NCBI GenBank assembly: GCA_017355425.1
Contig: CP070233.1
Coordinates: forward strand, 1,032,501 to 1,096,500
Direction: 5' to 3'
From: Dolichospermum sp. DET69
Lineage (GTDB): Bacteria > Cyanobacteriota > Cyanobacteriia > Cyanobacteriales > Nostocaceae
DNA: 64,000 nt
Position 1 is the stretch's first letter. The number at the start of each line of letters is the position of its first letter. A program made the position numbers and the translations under genes. Below the pieces are notes generated by a model that was given only the letters and a program-made list of their open reading frames with translations, had not been told where the DNA came from and did no database searches. Below are positions 25,941 to 35,523 of this stretch, piece by piece.

Positions 25941-26272
25941 AAAATGAGCGTTTATATCTAAGTAACATTCAGGAATGTATTGAACGTATAGAGGAATATA
26001 CAAAAGGTGGTAAAGAAGAATTTATGCAAACTAAGATGATTCAAGATGCTGTAATTCGCAATTTTGAAATCATCGGCGAAGCAACAAAAAGATTATCACC
26101 TGAGTTAAGAAATAATTATGTTAACGTTCCTTGGCAGCAAATGGCAGGTTTAAGAGATGTTTTAATTCATGACTATTTAAAAGTAAATGTTAATTTAGTT
26201 TGGCAAATTATTGAGCAGAATTTATCTGATTTAAAAATCCAAATTATAGCTATTTTAAATGATTTACCTTAA
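25937..26272 (+). CDS. hepT: HepT-type HEPN ribonuclease toxin (DUF86)
   Basis: 111 residues, all helical. The HEPN motif RX4HXY is intact: Arg73, His78 and Tyr80 in GLRDVLIHDYLKV. Tyr80 would be the residue modified by MntA. HepT proteins are RNases that cut tRNA 3' ends or mRNA. The start codon overlaps the mntA stop codon (4 bp). Both genes look functional. Confidence 0.9.
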   Translation: MKNERLYLSNIQECIERIEEYTKGGKEEFMQTKMIQDAVIRNFEIIGEATKRLSPELRNNYVNVPWQQMAGLRDVLIHDYLKVNVNLVWQIIEQNLSDLKIQIIAILNDLP

Positions 26273-26340
26273 CCTTAAATTTCAAGTAAAAAGCTTGATG
26301 AATAACAATCCTAAAAATCCTTAAATCCTGATTCTGACAA

Positions 26341-26366
26341 AAAAAGGGTTTAGCATTGCTAAACCC
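26341..26366 (-). terminator. Minus-strand terminator
   Basis: Nine-base perfect stem GGGTTTAGC/GCTAAACCC with a 3-nt loop and, on the minus strand, a trailing run of seven T. It should end transcription of the minus-strand nuclease-fold gene 150 bp away. Confidence 0.88.
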
Positions 26367-26513
26367 CTACTACGATATTGTCTTAAATGATTCGGGTTAT
26401 TCTAATCTTCCAAAGATGACTTAATTACTCATCTTCTCTCAACCCTTCAGGTAAACGAGTGCGAATAATGTTACAAATAGGACGGTCAGAACTATCTATA
26501 TAAGCAGCTTCAA

Positions 26514-27293
26514 TTATATAGTTGTTGTTAATTTAACAATCACCGGGAAATGGTCAGAAGGCCATACCCCTTCCCACTGTTGACGATCAATAATTACTTC
26601 TTCTATCTGAAAAGAGCTATCGCAATATATAGTATCAATAGCATCCCAGGCTTCACCCGTAAAATCGTGAAAAGTTTTCTGTTGTTCTAGGGGAAGTGTA
26701 GCTAGAGGATCTTGTAATTTTTTACCATTTTCCAGAGGTAATAGGAAATTTTGCCGTTCTGGACTGTCAGGATTAGCATTAAAATCTCCCATTACCAAAA
26801 AATAGTTTTCCGGTGTAAATTTACCTAATCGTTGATGAATTAAATTTGCACTTAACTCTCTAGATTGGGGATTTTCATGATCTAAATGGGTATTTAATAT
26901 TGTTAAAGAAACACCAGGATTACTAACTGCAAAATTAGCCCAAGTAGCCATCCGTGGTAAACGAGTTCCCCAAGTAATACTACCAGGAATTTCTGGAGTA
27001 TCACTGAGGTAAAAATCTTCAGTTTGTTGAAGTTTTAAATATTGTGGTTGATAAAAAATTGCACAGTGTTCACTTGTTCCTGTACCAGTGCGATCGCCCC
27101 CAATAATGTTATATTCCGGTAACAGGGCTTGTAAATCAGCCAGTTGATGAGATTTACCCTCCTGTGTACCTAGTAAATCCGGTTTGTAGTGTTGGATTAA
27201 AGAAGCGATCGCCCCCACACGCTTTTGCCACTGACGCACCCCTGGATCTGGTTTGTCATAGCGGAGATTAAAAGTCATAACAGTAATTTGCAT
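26514..27293 (-). CDS. Endonuclease/exonuclease/phosphatase family protein
   Basis: A 259-residue EEP-fold protein: MTFNLRYD (Asn catalytic), LLGTQEGKSHQLADL (metal-binding Glu in QE), LNTHLDHENPQSR, MGDFNANPDSPE and the final PSDHFPVIV with the Asp-His pair. All catalytic blocks are present. No signal peptide. Closest general resemblance is to secreted-DNase/sphingomyelinase-like or exonuclease III-like phosphodiesterases; the substrate cannot be decided. Single gene, minus strand, with terminator at 26341. Confidence 0.88.
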   Translation of the reverse strand: MQITVMTFNLRYDKPDPGVRQWQKRVGAIASLIQHYKPDLLGTQEGKSHQLADLQALLPEYNIIGGDRTGTGTSEHCAIFYQPQYLKLQQTEDFYLSDTPEIPGSITWGTRLPRMATWANFAVSNPGVSLTILNTHLDHENPQSRELSANLIHQRLGKFTPENYFLVMGDFNANPDSPERQNFLLPLENGKKLQDPLATLPLEQQKTFHDFTGEAWDAIDTIYCDSSFQIEEVIIDRQQWEGVWPSDHFPVIVKLTTTI

Positions 27294-27530
27294 AAATATT
27301 TTTTAGAGCAGATAGTGTAATGAGAAATATTAAAAGAATATCCTGTAGCCGGAAAAAATTAAAGCTTTTATCCGAGGCTTGAGTAGACACGAATCTCAAA
27401 AAAGGCTTTGGCTTCAATATCTACCGATTAATAACCTTGATCATCTAATCAAGCCCCAATATCATCACTTGGGTAATGGACGGATGCGACTAAGTTGTTA
27501 AGCTATCACAGCAATTATATTTTTCAAAGT

Positions 27531-28250
27531 TTAAATCGTGGTGTTTTCTGGTGGATCAAACTTATAGCCATAACCCCGCACCGTCTTAATAAACTCCGGC
27601 ATACTAGAATCAGCTTCCATTTTCTTGCGTAATTGACCAATATGCACATCAACAACCCGGCCATCTCCCACATACTCACAACCCCAAATCTTTTGGATTA
27701 GTTGAGTACGACTCCAGGCTTGTCCAGGATGGGTAGCGAGGAAATACAAAATATTAAACTCCAAAGCGGTTAAGGCCAAAACTTTATTATTGAGTGTTAC
27801 CTCTCGCGCTTCTGAGTTAATAGCTAACTGGTTAAAAGTGAGGCGTTGTGAGACACCAGGTTGGATATAACGAACCCGTCTTAATAGGGCTTCTACCCTA
27901 ACTTCCACCTCAGCTAGACTAAATGGTTTAGTTAAAAAATCATCTGCCCCAGCAGCCAAAACTTTAATTTTATCAGCTTCATCATTGCGACTGGTAAGCA
28001 TCATGACTAAGACATTGGTACGACTTTGCATTTCCTGGCAAAGTTTATAGCCATTTGCATCTGGTAAATTCCAATCGAGAATCACTAAAGCCGGATTTAA
28101 TTTTTCAAAGGATATAAGCGCAGTTTTACCATCTGGGGCTGATTCTATTTCATATTTCCGACTCAAAAAACGCTGGATGAGATTGCGGACACTGGCATCA
28201 TCATCTACAATGAGAATCTTGGATTTGGTTGTGGAAAGCGTATCCATCAT
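27531..28250 (-). CDS. OmpR-type response regulator
   Basis: 239 residues from ATG 28250: receiver (about 10-125; Asp17-Asp18, phospho-acceptor Asp59 in LVILDWNLPD, Thr in MMLTSRND, Lys in FLTKPFS) and OmpR winged helix (about 145-235, ending IKTVRGYGYKFDPP). Fully conserved receiver, unlike the NblR-like protein. The frame is open 54 codons further (to 28412), but that text does not resemble receiver proteins. Another ATG follows directly at 28247. No kinase next to it; role unknown. Confidence 0.88.
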   Translation of the reverse strand: MMDTLSTTKSKILIVDDDASVRNLIQRFLSRKYEIESAPDGKTALISFEKLNPALVILDWNLPDANGYKLCQEMQSRTNVLVMMLTSRNDEADKIKVLAAGADDFLTKPFSLAEVEVRVEALLRRVRYIQPGVSQRLTFNQLAINSEAREVTLNNKVLALTALEFNILYFLATHPGQAWSRTQLIQKIWGCEYVGDGRVVDVHIGQLRKKMEADSSMPEFIKTVRGYGYKFDPPENTTI

Positions 28251-28621
28251 AATGCGATCTATTATTGTTTTGGCAATTTGCTGTGATGATAGATGCTGCT
28301 GAAATTGGGTTTTTGAAAGTAATTTTACTCTCAATCCCTGGTTACTCATAGCAGGAATGTTAAAAGTCTTTTCGTATCTGATAACGCAGCAGGGATCTGT
28401 AGATAAAGCCAAGCTCCGCTAAAGCCATATTTTATAATTACTGAATCTCATCTCCTAGCTAGAAACTGCTATAGCTAAATATTCCATGAAGTTTATGCAA
28501 ACTTTAGACATCTTACCCTTTAACAGAAGTATAAGTAATGGACAATTTTGGTATTTTTTTAAGATTTTTTTGTATCAATTATATCCAAGAATAAACCAAA
28601 GTTCTATATATTCAAAATATT

Positions 28622-28655
28622 AGATACCCGACTTTTCTAAAAATCGGGTATCTTT
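28622..28655. terminator. Hairpin terminator (AGATACCCGA), copy 6
   Basis: AGATACCCGACTTTT/AAAATCGGGTATCT with a short loop, then TTTTT. A diverged member of the dispersed AGATCCCCGACTT hairpins that has become, or always was, a usable terminator. It lies 70 bp downstream of moeB on the plus-strand reading. Confidence 0.65.
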
Positions 28656-28725
28656 TTATTCAGATCAGATTAAGGATTGCTAGAGGAATTTCTGTGAGCA
28701 TCATCAACAATCCCGCACAAAACTA

Positions 28726-29898
28726 TTAATACTGAGGAACGGAAGCATCTACTTCTTGACTCCAAGCATTAATTCCCCCTTTGACATTTGTACCATTAAT
28801 ACCCGCTTCTTTGAGGATACCCAAGGCTTTGGCTGAACGTCCACCCAGTTTACAATGAGCAATTAAGCGGTGTCCATTGAGTAATTCTTTCACTTTAGCC
28901 ACACCATCACCATTTTCAATATCTGGTAAAGGGACTAAAACTGAACCAGGAATTTTTGCAATTTCATACTCATGAGGATTACGCACATCTAGCAGCACAA
29001 AGTCCTTTGCACCACTATCTAATAATGCCTTCAATTCCTTGACAGTCATTTCTTTAATTTCCATCTGCTGTTTCGCTTCTTCGGCTTTAGCTTGGGGAAT
29101 ACCACAGAATTGTTCGTAATCTATGAGTTTGTCAATAACTGGACGGATAGGGTTAGGACGCAGTTTCAACTCCCGGAATTTCATATCCAAGGCGTTATAA
29201 AGCACCAGTCTACCGCTCAGGGTAGTACCATTACCCAAAATAATTTTGACTGTTTCTGTGGCTTGAATAATCCCAATCATTCCTGGTAGAATTCCTAAAA
29301 CTCCACCTTCTGCACAGGAAGGAACCATTCCTGGTGGTGGTGGTTCGGGATATAAGTCACGATAGTTGGGACCACCTTCGTAGTTAAAGACGGTTGCTTG
29401 TCCTTCAAACCGGAAGATAGAACCATAAACGTTGGGTTTATCTAACAAGACGCAAGCATCATTCACTAAATACCGTGTAGGGAAATTATCAGTTCCATCC
29501 ACAACGATATCGTAAGGACGAATAATATCGAGGGCGTTTTCTGCACTCAGCCGAGTTTCATACAAATCAACCTGACAATGGGGGTTAATTTCATGAATCC
29601 GGTTTTTTGCTGATTCGATTTTGGGTTTACCTACCCAGGATGTCCCATGAATAACTTGACGTTGCAAGTTGGAGGTATCCACAATATCAAAATCAACAAT
29701 ACCAATGCGGCCAATACCTGCGGCTGCAAGATATAGCAGCAGTGGTGAACCTAGTCCACCGGTACCGATACACAGGACACTAGCGGCTTTGAGGCGTTTT
29801 TGTCCTTCTACTCCCACTTCTGGTAAAATCAAGTGGCGGGAGTAGCGTTCGTAGTCGTCTTTTGTCAACTGGATTTCATCCAGATTGGGATTTAGCAT
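28726..29898 (-). CDS. moeB: MoeB/ThiF-type adenylyltransferase fused to rhodanese
   Basis: 390 residues. Residues 1-265 are an E1-like adenylyltransferase: RYSRHLILPEVGVEGQKRL, nucleotide loop GTGGLGSPLLLYLAAAG, DxxD-type VDGTDNFPTRYLVNDAC, and PSCAEGGVLGILPGMIG. Residues 285-390 are a rhodanese domain with active Cys in AHCKLGGRSAKAL. It should activate the C-terminus of a sulfur carrier (MoaD/ThiS/CysO-like) and load sulfur for molybdopterin or thiamin synthesis. Upstream on the same strand is a wrecked M67 metallopeptidase gene, a frequent partner of such enzymes. Confidence 0.93.
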   Translation of the reverse strand: MLNPNLDEIQLTKDDYERYSRHLILPEVGVEGQKRLKAASVLCIGTGGLGSPLLLYLAAAGIGRIGIVDFDIVDTSNLQRQVIHGTSWVGKPKIESAKNRIHEINPHCQVDLYETRLSAENALDIIRPYDIVVDGTDNFPTRYLVNDACVLLDKPNVYGSIFRFEGQATVFNYEGGPNYRDLYPEPPPPGMVPSCAEGGVLGILPGMIGIIQATETVKIILGNGTTLSGRLVLYNALDMKFRELKLRPNPIRPVIDKLIDYEQFCGIPQAKAEEAKQQMEIKEMTVKELKALLDSGAKDFVLLDVRNPHEYEIAKIPGSVLVPLPDIENGDGVAKVKELLNGHRLIAHCKLGGRSAKALGILKEAGINGTNVKGGINAWSQEVDASVPQY

Positions 29899-29945
29899 AG
29901 CAGTTGTAGAAGTCAGCGCGGAGTATTAATGTTAACTTAAATTTG

Positions 29946-30142
29946 ATAAATTTATTCAGTTCAATTGTCTCGGCTGGAAATTGGTGGTTCTCATTAAAAG
30001 TCTAGTTTTACAGTTTACCAGCTTGAACATTTTGTAGGGATAATATCACACAAGACTATTCTAGACAAGTACATATTTTATGCCATTCTGATGGTATAGC
30101 GGGATGATCGGAATGGGAATGATAGATCCCAATAATATTTAA
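29946..30142 (-). pseudogene. M67 (JAB/MPN+) metallopeptidase remnant
   Basis: On the minus strand the frame reads LNIIGIYHSHSDHPAIPSEW, the JAMM metal-binding core (HxH followed by SxxD-like text), then CVILSLQNVQAGKL, two in-frame stops, and TFNENHQFPAETIEL, which fits the C-terminus of cyanobacterial M67 peptidases. The first two thirds of the gene are missing and the rest has at least three stops. The break coincides with the end of the HNH gene, 9 bp away, so arrival of the Septu-like pair probably destroyed it. These peptidases often trim sulfur-carrier proteins used by MoeB-like enzymes. Confidence 0.7.
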
Positions 30143-30150
30143 CTTACTGT

Positions 30151-30789
30151 TTAAGGGTTATTTAATCTTTTACTTAAATACCAAAAAATATATTGGCAAT
30201 ATGGACTATATTTGCCTTCTGCATCTTTGCTACTCAGTTCTTCTAGTGTCTTTTTGATGGCTTCTTTTGACCAAGTTTTTTTAGTAAACTTTTTATTCAA
30301 CGCATTAATCACAGTAAATAATTCGGTTTGACGATTATCCTTGAGAGTTTGAAGGTTAAGATTTAAAATTTCATTTAAATCAGAATTGATATTTTCATCA
30401 TCAGAAGAAATTTTTCCAGTAGAACTATATCTAATCTGATTTTCACAATTTTTACTAGAATCGGCTGGATTAATAGTTATTTCTGCATCACCTTTTCTTG
30501 GATTACAATGCTGATTATCCTTTTTGCTACCACGATTACCTGAACAAGAAGCAAGGAGATTTTTATAATTTATTTGTAATTCTGGATATTTACTTTGTGG
30601 TTCCCAATGCTCAATTTCCATATTTTCTTCAGATATTCGTCGCATACAATAGCAACAAATATAACCTTGTTCAGTTAGCAATGCCTTTTTTAAAGGTTCT
30701 TTTGGATGATATCCGTCATAATTTGCCCCGTCTATTTGTCGGTATTTTAGAAGGCAAGGAGGTTCTATTCCTTTGATAATGCGTTTCAT
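30151..30789 (-). CDS. ptuB: HNH nuclease, Septu PtuB-like
   Basis: 212 residues. The HNH core is CCYCMRRISEENMEIEHWEP, then NLLASCSGNRGSKKDNQHCNPRKGD, with Cys pairs for a zinc and His in IEHWEP. This is the TIGR02646-like family that forms the nuclease partner of PtuA in Septu and of some retrons. It overlaps the ATPase gene by 4 bp. No reverse transcriptase is nearby, so Septu and not retron is the better reading. Start at ATG 30789. Confidence 0.82.
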   Translation of the reverse strand: MKRIIKGIEPPCLLKYRQIDGANYDGYHPKEPLKKALLTEQGYICCYCMRRISEENMEIEHWEPQSKYPELQINYKNLLASCSGNRGSKKDNQHCNPRKGDAEITINPADSSKNCENQIRYSSTGKISSDDENINSDLNEILNLNLQTLKDNRQTELFTVINALNKKFTKKTWSKEAIKKTLEELSSKDAEGKYSPYCQYIFWYLSKRLNNP

Positions 30790-32156
30790 TCTACCCTGTT
30801 TAAAAAGTCAATAAGTGTATGAGCTTTGACTATATCTAAATCATTTTCTCCCAATGATTCAGATAACTTTTGCAGTTCTAGTTTAGCTCCTTCTAAGTTA
30901 TCATTATCTATCATTTCAAAACATTTGTCTATTCTTTCCTGCATTTTTACAGGTCTTTTTTCTACACCCATAACTTCAAACAGAATTGAATTACTGTCTC
31001 TCCCAAAAGTGTGGGGTGTAAAGTCTACAATTTTTGAATCTTCTAAAATAAATACGTTTTCTCGGTTCACTTCACTCAAGACTTGGGGTGAATGAGTTGT
31101 AACAATAAACTGACAATTTGGGAATGTTTTTCTAAAACTGGGAATGACAATTCTTTGCCATTGAGGATGTAAATGTAAATCTATTTCGTCAATTAATATT
31201 ATTCCTGTTCCTTTTTCTAGTAATTCTGAAGGATTTGTAATACTAGGATTCAATATTGCTAACCTTCGTGCAATGTCGACTACTATCATTAGTAATGTTT
31301 TTTCACCATCGGAAAGTTGATCTAATTTAAAGTTTTCACCATTTTTTTTAATAACTAATGCAGGTTTACTTAAACGACGAATACCACCTTCTCTGTTAGA
31401 ATTTGCACGCACTATGTGTAAATCGGAAAATTCGGCATTAGGAAAGCCTGCTAGAAATGTTTCTAATGCTTTTCTTATGATTTGAAGACGTGGATTTCTA
31501 AAGTCATTATCCTGTGTTAATCTAACTTCATTTTCATATTCTTCTTCTTCTTTAAACCAATATAAGAAATCTCTAAAATCATTTATATTTTCTGAAAAGG
31601 CTTTTTGATAACCAATAAGCCGACTTCCATAAGTATTTTCTCTCTCTTCTTCACTCATCTCATTGATGGCTGAAGATTTTATAAATATTCGGTTTGTTTG
31701 ATAATAAACTATAATTGACAAAGGATAATTATTATTATTATCGGTTTCCATGATCGAATTTTCAATCAAAAAATTGGTTAAATTATCACTATCATCTGTT
31801 AGTTTTAAAATTATTTCTTTAATATAATTATCTACTTCTTTATTGTTTGGTTTAAATTGAGTTTTATCTCTATTTTTACCAACTTCCCAGTAGAGCTGAT
31901 TCTGTAAGTCAACTTTAACACGAGTAGATATAAAAGTCTTATTGAAATTTATGTTAATATCATCGTCTTGCAGATAAAACTCATCACCTGATCTTAATCT
32001 AGATACATATTCATATAAAAGTATAGCAATACTATCTAAAATAGATGATTTACCAGAACCATTAGATCCAATGAACACAGTCAAATCAGGAGGAAGCATT
32101 AATTTAAGTTCTCGAAAACCTCGAAAGTTTTGTAAATGTAGTTCTTCAATACGCAT
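30786..32156 (-). CDS. ptuA: AAA/SMC-like ATPase, Septu PtuA-like
   Basis: 456 residues. Walker A GSNGSGKSS (30-38) follows the RecF-like start MRIEELHLQNFRGFRELKL; ABC signature LSDGEKTLLMI; Walker B IILIDEIDLHLHP with the following switch His in VTTHSPQVL. The long middle (about 60-280) should form the coiled-coil and inserted regions. Together with the HNH partner it makes a two-gene antiphage module in which ATP loss is thought to release nuclease activity. The C-terminal 70 residues (GVEKRPVKMQERIDKCFEMI) look like the PtuB-binding tail of the family, an inference. Confidence 0.83.
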   Translation of the reverse strand: MRIEELHLQNFRGFRELKLMLPPDLTVFIGSNGSGKSSILDSIAILLYEYVSRLRSGDEFYLQDDDININFNKTFISTRVKVDLQNQLYWEVGKNRDKTQFKPNNKEVDNYIKEIILKLTDDSDNLTNFLIENSIMETDNNNNYPLSIIVYYQTNRIFIKSSAINEMSEEERENTYGSRLIGYQKAFSENINDFRDFLYWFKEEEEYENEVRLTQDNDFRNPRLQIIRKALETFLAGFPNAEFSDLHIVRANSNREGGIRRLSKPALVIKKNGENFKLDQLSDGEKTLLMIVVDIARRLAILNPSITNPSELLEKGTGIILIDEIDLHLHPQWQRIVIPSFRKTFPNCQFIVTTHSPQVLSEVNRENVFILEDSKIVDFTPHTFGRDSNSILFEVMGVEKRPVKMQERIDKCFEMIDNDNLEGAKLELQKLSESLGENDLDIVKAHTLIDFLNRVE

Positions 32157-32229
32157 AATTATAAATAGAAAACAATTGTAAATTTACAATACCAAGAAAA
32201 TATTAGTTATTCTTCCACCTTTAGATAAT

Positions 32230-32802
32230 TTAATAATTACCTAATCCATTTTCTGTAACCACGGTTTTCAAGGGTTTGTCCCAAGTATCAATAGGTAATT
32301 TAGATAAATAAGCAAAGTCAAAAACTACTCCGATTGTTGGTTTTTTAGCCCAATCTGGAGAATTTAACAACCTGTCATAATATCCCCCACCATAACCTAA
32401 GCGGTATCCTTGGATATCACAACCCACGCAGGGAACGAGAATTAAATCTACTGACTCGATTTCAATTATTGGCGCTTCGGGGTGTGGTTCTGTAATACCA
32501 TAACTACCTATATTCATAACGTCTTCAGGTTGCCAAGAATGCCAAACTAGGGATTTATCAACACAACGGGGAAAACCCCAACGTTTGTCAGTGTTGGTAT
32601 ATAGCGAGCTAATATCAGGCTCTTGGCGAAAGCTGAAAAAAGCTAGAATTGTATTTGCTTGATTAAATATAACTGAGTTTTGGATGTTAGTAGTGAGGCG
32701 ATCGCTCTTTTCTCTCCATTCTAATAATGTCATTGATTGGCGTTTTTTGAGTAGCGTCCGTCGCAGTTCTTTTTTATTTAGTTGTGAATTTATTTTCTGC
32801 AA
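32230..32802 (-). CDS. 5-formyltetrahydrofolate cyclo-ligase
   Basis: 190 residues. KKELRRTLLKKRQSM at the N-terminus, ILAFFSFRQEPDIS in the middle and the ATP/folate-binding VDLILVPCVGCDIQGYRLGYGGGYYDRLL near the C-terminus are diagnostic. The enzyme (MTHFS) converts 5-formyl-THF to 5,10-methenyl-THF using ATP. Length is normal. Same strand as, but 74 bp from, the Septu-like ATPase gene. Confidence 0.93.
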   Translation of the reverse strand: MQKINSQLNKKELRRTLLKKRQSMTLLEWREKSDRLTTNIQNSVIFNQANTILAFFSFRQEPDISSLYTNTDKRWGFPRCVDKSLVWHSWQPEDVMNIGSYGITEPHPEAPIIEIESVDLILVPCVGCDIQGYRLGYGGGYYDRLLNSPDWAKKPTIGVVFDFAYLSKLPIDTWDKPLKTVVTENGLGNY

Positions 32803-32906
32803 GGCGATTCAATTATTTTGAATTTTAATTAAATTGGCGCTTAGAAACCGCGTCTACACAGGCAAAACCCAGATAGTGCGTGGGTTCAAATTTTTTATCT
32901 TTGTTT

Positions 32907-33018
32907 AGGGACTTCCAAATAAAAAAATGTCCCAAAACAGACGCAAAAATTCTCTCTCTGTGTTCTCTGTGCCTCTGTGGTTCGTTTATTGGGATAATTT
33001 ATTTCTTGGAAGTCCCTT
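32907..33018. mobile_element. Miniature element, family B copy 3
   Basis: Ends AGGGACTTCCAA and TTGGAAGTCCCT are a perfect 12-bp inverted pair, followed inward by AAAAAATGTCCCA and TGGGATAATTT. The interior is unlike the other copies. Confidence 0.6.
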
Positions 33019-33073
33019 AGTCCGCGAAGGCGGACTTTGTTTGTGTAGCCGCGAATTCTATTCGCCGGGACTA

Positions 33074-34018
33074 TTATGCAGCGTTTTTGCGCCACCAATC
33101 AATGGTATTTTTCAAGCCTTCTCTAAATTCTACCTGAGCAGTAAAGCCAAAAGCCTGTTTTGCTCTTTCGGTATCTAAACAACGTCGAGGTTGGCCATTA
33201 GGTTTGTCGGTTTCCCACACAAGTTCACCTTCATATTCCATCAATTCGCATATTAAGGTAATTAAATCTTTGATAGAGATTTCATAACCAGTTCCTAAAT
33301 TCACTGGTTCAGCATCATTATAAAACTGAGTTCCCATGACTATTCCCCGGGCTGCATCTGTAGAATACAAAAACTCACGAGTAGGAGAACCATCACCCCA
33401 AACAGGAAGTTGTTTTTCTCCTCTAGTTTGGGCTTCTTGCACTTTGCGAATTAAAGCCGGAATCACATGAGAACTGCTGGGGTTGAAATTATCTTCTGGT
33501 CCATACAGGTTCACTGGTAGGAGATAAATCCCATTAAAGTCATACTGCTGACGATAGGATTGCAGTTGCACTAAGAGGGCTTTTTTCGCTACTCCATAGG
33601 GAGCGTTAGTTTCTTCTGGATAACCATTCCAGATGTCATCTTCTTTAAAGGGTACAGGAGTAAATTTAGGATAAGCGCAGATAGTTCCTACACAAACAAA
33701 CTTTTCTATTCCCTGTTGATAAGCTGCATGGATTAGCTGAGTCCCCATGATCAAGTTATCGTAAAACAACTCACCTGGTTTTTCTCGGTTCAGACCAATA
33801 CCACCGACATGAGCGGCTAGGTGAATGATAATATCCTGTTGGTCTGCTGCGCGTTGGCAATTTTCCCAAACACGTAAATCACAATCATGCGATCGCGTGA
33901 CTGTAATTTTCTCACGATTAGCACCATTTTGACACAGTTGGTCTATTACCTGACGACCGAGGAAACCCGCACCACCAGTAACAAGAATCCGTTTATTTTC
34001 TAATTCTAAAGCAGTCAT
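33074..34018 (-). CDS. fcl: GDP-L-fucose synthase
   Basis: Epimerase-reductase that makes GDP-L-fucose from GDP-4-keto-6-deoxymannose. 314 residues with the NADP-binding [13 protein letters not shown]-like [20 protein letters not shown] and the Tyr-Lys pair [27 protein letters not shown] is typical. It follows gmd by 20 bp on the same strand, so the two consecutive pathway steps are co-expressed. Confidence 0.94.
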   Translation of the reverse strand: MTALELENKRILVTGGAGFLGRQVIDQLCQNGANREKITVTRSHDCDLRVWENCQRAADQQDIIIHLAAHVGGIGLNREKPGELFYDNLIMGTQLIHAAYQQGIEKFVCVGTICAYPKFTPVPFKEDDIWNGYPEETNAPYGVAKKALLVQLQSYRQQYDFNGIYLLPVNLYGPEDNFNPSSSHVIPALIRKVQEAQTRGEKQLPVWGDGSPTREFLYSTDAARGIVMGTQFYNDAEPVNLGTGYEISIKDLITLICELMEYEGELVWETDKPNGQPRRCLDTERAKQAFGFTAQVEFREGLKNTIDWWRKNAA

Positions 34019-34038
34019 ATTATTATCCTTGATCTGAA

Positions 34039-35118
34039 TTAAAAGTGCAGAGATCCTAGTTCTTGACGGGTAGTAGCAATATCCTGAGGTGGTTTTGATC
34101 CATTACCATTGGCAGCAATGCAACCCAAAGCTTGTAAATCAGATTCCACCATGAGAGAAACAAGTTCGGGAAATGTTATAGATGGTTTCCAACCTAGCTT
34201 TTGCTGTGCCTTAGCTGGATCACCAATGAGCAAATCCACTTCCGCAGGACGCAAATAACGTTCATCGAACTCTACGTATTTTTGCCAATCGAGATTAACA
34301 TAACTAAATGCTAACTCTAGAAACTCTTTGACTGAATGGGTTTCACCAGTAGCTACTACATAATCATCTGGTTGTTCTTGTTGCAACATTAACCACATGG
34401 CTTTTACATAATCTTTGGCATAACCCCAATCTCGCTTAGAGTCCAAATTACCCATGAAGATATTTTTTTGTTTACCAGCGACAATGCGGGCTACGGCTCT
34501 AGTTATTTTGCGGGTAACAAAGGTTTCACCTCTTCTGGGAGATTCATGATTAAAAAGAATACCATTACAAGCAAATAAATTGTAAGATTCACGGTAATTT
34601 ATTGTTTGCCAGTGGGCGTATACCTTAGCACAAGCGTAGGGACTGCGGGGATAGAAGGGTGTGGTTTCACTTTGGGGGACTGCTTGTACTAAACCATACA
34701 TTTCCGATGAACCAGCTTGATAGAAACGGACTTCAATCCCCGTCCGATGTTGATAGTCGCGGATTGCTTCTAACAAACGCAATGTACCCATACCTACAGC
34801 ATCTACTGTATATTCTGGAGAATCGAAACTCACTCTGACGTGGGATTGGGCGCCCAAGTTATAAATTTCTGTAGGCTTAACTTCTTCTAAAATCCGTCGC
34901 AGTGTAGTTCCATCCGTCAAGTCCCCATAGTGGAGAAACAGTCTTGCATCCTCATTATGGGGATCTTCGTACATATGATCAATCCGGTCTGTATTAAAGG
35001 TGGAAGTCCGACGAATAATCCCGTGGACTTCATAACCTTGTTCTAGTAATAACTCTGTTAAATAGGAACCATCTTGACCAGTAATACCAGTAATTAAAGC
35101 CCGTTTTCTTTGTGTCAT
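34039..35118 (-). CDS. gmd: GDP-mannose 4,6-dehydratase
   Basis: First step to GDP-fucose and related deoxysugars. 359 residues with [30 protein letters not shown], the Tyr-Lys pair in [14 protein letters not shown], and [20 protein letters not shown]. Complete. Upstream, after 400 bp, are a sugar transferase and a glycosyltransferase on the same strand, so this is an exopolysaccharide/O-antigen sugar cluster. Confidence 0.96.
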   Translation of the reverse strand: MTQRKRALITGITGQDGSYLTELLLEQGYEVHGIIRRTSTFNTDRIDHMYEDPHNEDARLFLHYGDLTDGTTLRRILEEVKPTEIYNLGAQSHVRVSFDSPEYTVDAVGMGTLRLLEAIRDYQHRTGIEVRFYQAGSSEMYGLVQAVPQSETTPFYPRSPYACAKVYAHWQTINYRESYNLFACNGILFNHESPRRGETFVTRKITRAVARIVAGKQKNIFMGNLDSKRDWGYAKDYVKAMWLMLQQEQPDDYVVATGETHSVKEFLELAFSYVNLDWQKYVEFDERYLRPAEVDLLIGDPAKAQQKLGWKPSITFPELVSLMVESDLQALGCIAANGNGSKPPQDIATTRQELGSLHF

Positions 35119-35523
35119 GCTTGGTGATACCTCGTTGTTTTTAGTTAAAAATCACAAACTGTCTGATATAAATTAGCAGTTAATTGGCAGAACCGCGTGA
35201 TAGGATAGTTATTAGTCGCTATCAAAAGTTAACGGTCAGCAAATATTTGTGCTAGAAAACACTTTAACAAATAATTATCAGTTTAGTTTAGTTAAAATTT
35301 CACATTCTTGATTCTACGTATATTAATTATTGTCTGTGCTAAAAAAATATTTGCTAGTGGATATATACTTAACACGGCTTAATTATTTAATTCGTCGGGT
35401 AGGGGTAAAGCAATACTTAACCCAACCGTTTTGAGTATATGTAAAAAAAAATTTATACTTTTGCCATGAAAAATAGTTTTTGGGGCATAATATTGCCCCA
35501 TAACAGGTAATTTGCGTACTTAC
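35119..35523. other. Intergenic between gmd and sugar transferase
   Basis: No gene. A palindrome TGGGGCA-TAATAT-TGCCCCA at 35481-35500, 24 bp after the sugar transferase stop on the minus strand, may cut the cluster into two transcription units, though it lacks a T-run. The gmd promoter is expected in 35130-35400, which is AT-rich. Confidence 0.5.

Noticed and set aside
26425-26513. Minus-strand peptide ending RTRLPEGLREDE
   Set aside because: Looks protein-like but has no start codon and an in-frame stop upstream; could be a remnant tail, not a gene.
28251-28412. 54-codon N-terminal extension of the OmpR-type regulator
   Set aside because: The extension does not resemble receiver proteins; two ATG codons at 28250 and 28247 give the normal start.
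30151-32156. Retron interpretation of the ATPase/HNH pair
   Set aside because: No reverse transcriptase or ncRNA found in the flanks, so Septu is preferred.
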